From NCBI GenBank assembly GCA_022508735.1, contig JAFLUQ010000042.1, positions 1 through 15,824 on the forward strand: a stretch of DNA of 15,824 bases, given 5' to 3'. The notes below the pieces were generated by a model. That model was not told the origin of the DNA. It saw only the letters and a list, made by a program, of their open reading frames with translations, and did not search any database. The position numbers and the translations under genes were made by a program. The first letter of the stretch is position 1, and each line of letters begins with the position of its first letter. This stretch comes from Oscillospiraceae bacterium (GTDB taxonomy: Bacteria > Bacillota > Clostridia > UMGS1883). Shown in pieces: positions 14,584 to 15,824 of the stretch.

Positions 14584-15106
14584 ACACACAGCCGCCTTCG
14601 GTTATTATATAGTCCATTGGCTTGTCGTGAGCCTTTGGTGTCAGCTCTGCAAGCTGAAGCTCAAATATCGCCGCCGCTCTCGGGCAGCTGAGTCCCTCTA
14701 AAAATCTGTCATAGCAGCCCTTGCCAAAGCCCATACGGTTACCGTTTCTGTCGGCGGCCACCGCCGGGGCCACAATAAAATCCAATATATCCTTATCCGC
14801 AAAAATCGGGCTTTCCGGTTCGATCACGCCGTATTCCCCTGTTCTCATCGGCATATCCGGGAAATACCGCGCGGGAGTGATCACAACGCCATGAGTGATC
14901 GGAATATAGAAATTCTTTTCGGCGGTATATAGCCCGGTCACGTCTGCCTCGCCGAAAAGCGGAAGATAAAACATGACGTGCTTTGCCGCCTTAAACTCAG
15001 GTAAATCTTTCAAATACTGGCAAATTTTTCCGCACGCATCGGTGTATTTATCTGTCTTAGCAAACTCCCGCCTTTTGGCAAGAATTTGTTTTCTTAGCTC
15101 GTTCAT
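14570..15106 (-). CDS. 5-formyltetrahydrofolate cyclo-ligase
   Basis: A 178-residue cytosolic enzyme of the 5-FTHF cyclo-ligase (MTHFS/YgfA/YqgN) family, which converts 5-formyltetrahydrofolate and ATP to 5,10-methenyltetrahydrofolate. The N-terminal basic helix MNELRKQILAKRR, the FYLPLFGEADV block (46-56) and the nucleotide-binding signature around DRNGNRMGFGKGCYDRFL (119-136) identify it. The usual GKGYYDRFL reads GKGCYDRFL, so C131 stands where a tyrosine is common; the rest of the signature is intact. Its start shares one base with the stop of the DJ-1 gene (TAATG), and its 3' end overlaps the trmR-like gene. It may salvage folate cofactor for the methyl cycle, but in this operon that link is only inferred. 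Confidence 0.95.
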   Translation of the reverse strand: MNELRKQILAKRREFAKTDKYTDACGKICQYLKDLPEFKAAKHVMFYLPLFGEADVTGLYTAEKNFYIPITHGVVITPARYFPDMPMRTGEYGVIEPESPIFADKDILDFIVAPAVAADRNGNRMGFGKGCYDRFLEGLSCPRAAAIFELQLAELTPKAHDKPMDYIITEGGCVYGKH

Positions 15107-15645
15107 TATTTACACTGCATTTTCGCAGACACTTCTTCGGCCGCTGCCTTACCCTTAAGGGCGGTCAGCAGCGCCAGCCCAAACTCAAGGGAGCGGCCCG
15201 CACCCTTGCCGGTTATGACGCGCCCGTCAGTGACAACGCCCTCTCCGGTGCACTCAGCCCCGAGCAGGTCCTCCTCATAGCCCGGGAAGCAGGTGGCCTT
15301 TTTGCCGCGCACAACGCCGCGAAGGCCCAGCACCATGGGAGCCGCGCAGATCGCTGCCATATAAATGCCGTTGGCCTCGGCCTGATCTATGATCTCGCCT
15401 ACCTCCTCGCTGTCGCGGAGGTTAGTGGCTCCGGGCAGACCTCCGGGCAGCACTATCATCTCGCAGCCATCCATATCCACCTCGTCAATGGTTATGTCGG
15501 CCTTGAGCTCCACGCCCTTTGAGCAGGTGACGGTCTTGCCCATAACGCCTACTGTCTTCACGTCCACGCCGCCGCGGCGCAGAATGTCCAGCGGGGCCAT
15601 AGCCTCAACAATTTCAAATCCGTCAGCTAAAAACAAATATACCAT
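15106..15645 (-). CDS. DJ-1/PfpI family protein
   Basis: A 179-residue single-domain member of the DJ-1/ThiJ/PfpI superfamily, the usual length for the DJ-1 branch. The nucleophile elbow AAICAAP (97-103) gives C100, equivalent to C106 of human DJ-1. E14 in FADGFE-like LADGFEIVE corresponds to the conserved Glu18 that lowers the cysteine pKa. LPGGLPGATNL (66-76) is the second conserved block. Reported activities of the family include glyoxalase/deglycase-like and redox-sensing roles; the specific one is not visible here. The ribosome binding site AGGAAG lies upstream of the ATG at 15645, 15 bp after the preceding gene. The stop and the next start overlap by one base. Confidence 0.94.
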   Translation of the reverse strand: MVYLFLADGFEIVEAMAPLDILRRGGVDVKTVGVMGKTVTCSKGVELKADITIDEVDMDGCEMIVLPGGLPGATNLRDSEEVGEIIDQAEANGIYMAAICAAPMVLGLRGVVRGKKATCFPGYEEDLLGAECTGEGVVTDGRVITGKGAGRSLEFGLALLTALKGKAAAEEVSAKMQCK

Positions 15646-15660
15646 AGTAATCTTCCTTTC

Positions 15661-15824
15661 TCAAATCTCAATCACAGTATACTTTTTCACCAAAAATATG
15701 GGGTGATAGCTTTCCTTTGCCCGTCTCAGGCCCTCGATGCCCATGTCCTCCTCGCGGTTGATGAAGGGGTAGTCCCTCCACTCATTCTCGCAGAAGAGCT
15801 TATTTATCATCTGATAGGCTCCGC
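15661..15824 (-). CDS. C-terminal end of a DUF2156 (lysyl-phosphatidylglycerol synthase-like) protein, cut by window edge
   Basis: Only the last 53 codons are present (frame from 15822 to the TGA at 15663-15661); the 5' part is outside the window. The visible part reads AYQMINKLFCENEWRDYPFINREEDMG (2-28), then GLRRAKESYHPIFLVKKYTV. The pattern INREEDxGxxGLRxAKxSYxPxxLxxKY is the C-terminal signature of DUF2156 domains, the GNAT-like catalytic domain of bacterial phosphatidylglycerol lysyltransferases (MprF). Many clostridial DUF2156 proteins are soluble and of unknown substrate. It is the most upstream gene seen in the long minus-strand cluster. Confidence 0.82.
   Translation of the reverse strand, partial: GAYQMINKLFCENEWRDYPFINREEDMGIEGLRRAKESYHPIFLVKKYTVIEI

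Overview
The window looks like chromosomal DNA from an endospore-forming member of the Clostridia (Bacillota). It carries a complete spoIIAA-spoIIAB-sigF sporulation operon. Other Gram-positive hallmarks are strong GGAGG-type ribosome binding sites, a VanW-family protein, a DUF975 membrane protein and a secreted protein with a copper-amine-oxidase-like N-terminal domain. Base composition is moderate (roughly half G+C by eye). No phage genes, IS elements or CRISPR arrays were seen.

Left part, + strand (1-3999): the 3' part of a tRNA-Val(UAC) with its terminator, then a small Spx/ArsC-family gene with its own terminator. Next is a well-formed extended -10 sigma-A promoter, preceded by a 20-bp-spaced direct repeat. 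It drives a 1091-residue secreted multidomain protein (CuAO-N, ricin-type lectin modules, fibronectin III-like, GH43-like beta-propeller, F5/8C-like). A bidirectional terminator (3961-3999) separates this part from the minus-strand genes.

Sporulation operon, - strand (5531 down to 4044): spoIIAA (anti-anti-sigma), spoIIAB (anti-sigma kinase) and sigF, tightly spaced and translationally coupled. A near-consensus sigma-H promoter lies just upstream of spoIIAA. Immediately behind it are two inverted Spo0A-box sequences (TTTGTCGAAA), which form the stem of the intrinsic terminator of the preceding operon.

Right part, - strand (15824 down to 5635): eleven genes run in one direction with gaps of 0-34 bp or short overlaps and no visible internal terminator, so they may form one long operon. 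In transcription order they are: the end of a DUF2156 (lysyl-phosphatidylglycerol synthase-like) gene, a DJ-1/PfpI protein, 5-formyltetrahydrofolate cyclo-ligase, a TrmR-like tRNA methyltransferase, a 937-residue exported protein of unknown function with repeated modules, a U32-family TrhP-like tRNA hydroxylation protein, a VanW/PG-binding/G5-like envelope protein, LuxS, MtnN (Pfs), a 186-residue unknown with a Cys cluster, and a DUF975 membrane protein.

Two functional pairs stand out. TrhP and TrmR are successive enzymes for 5-methoxyuridine at tRNA position 34, and a tRNA-Val(UAC), the type of tRNA they act on, lies in the same window. MtnN and LuxS are successive enzymes that detoxify S-adenosylhomocysteine and produce the AI-2 precursor; their genes overlap by 4 bp. 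The most unusual objects are the terminator/0A-box overlap, the modular GH43-like protein and the 937-residue exported protein between trmR and trhP.
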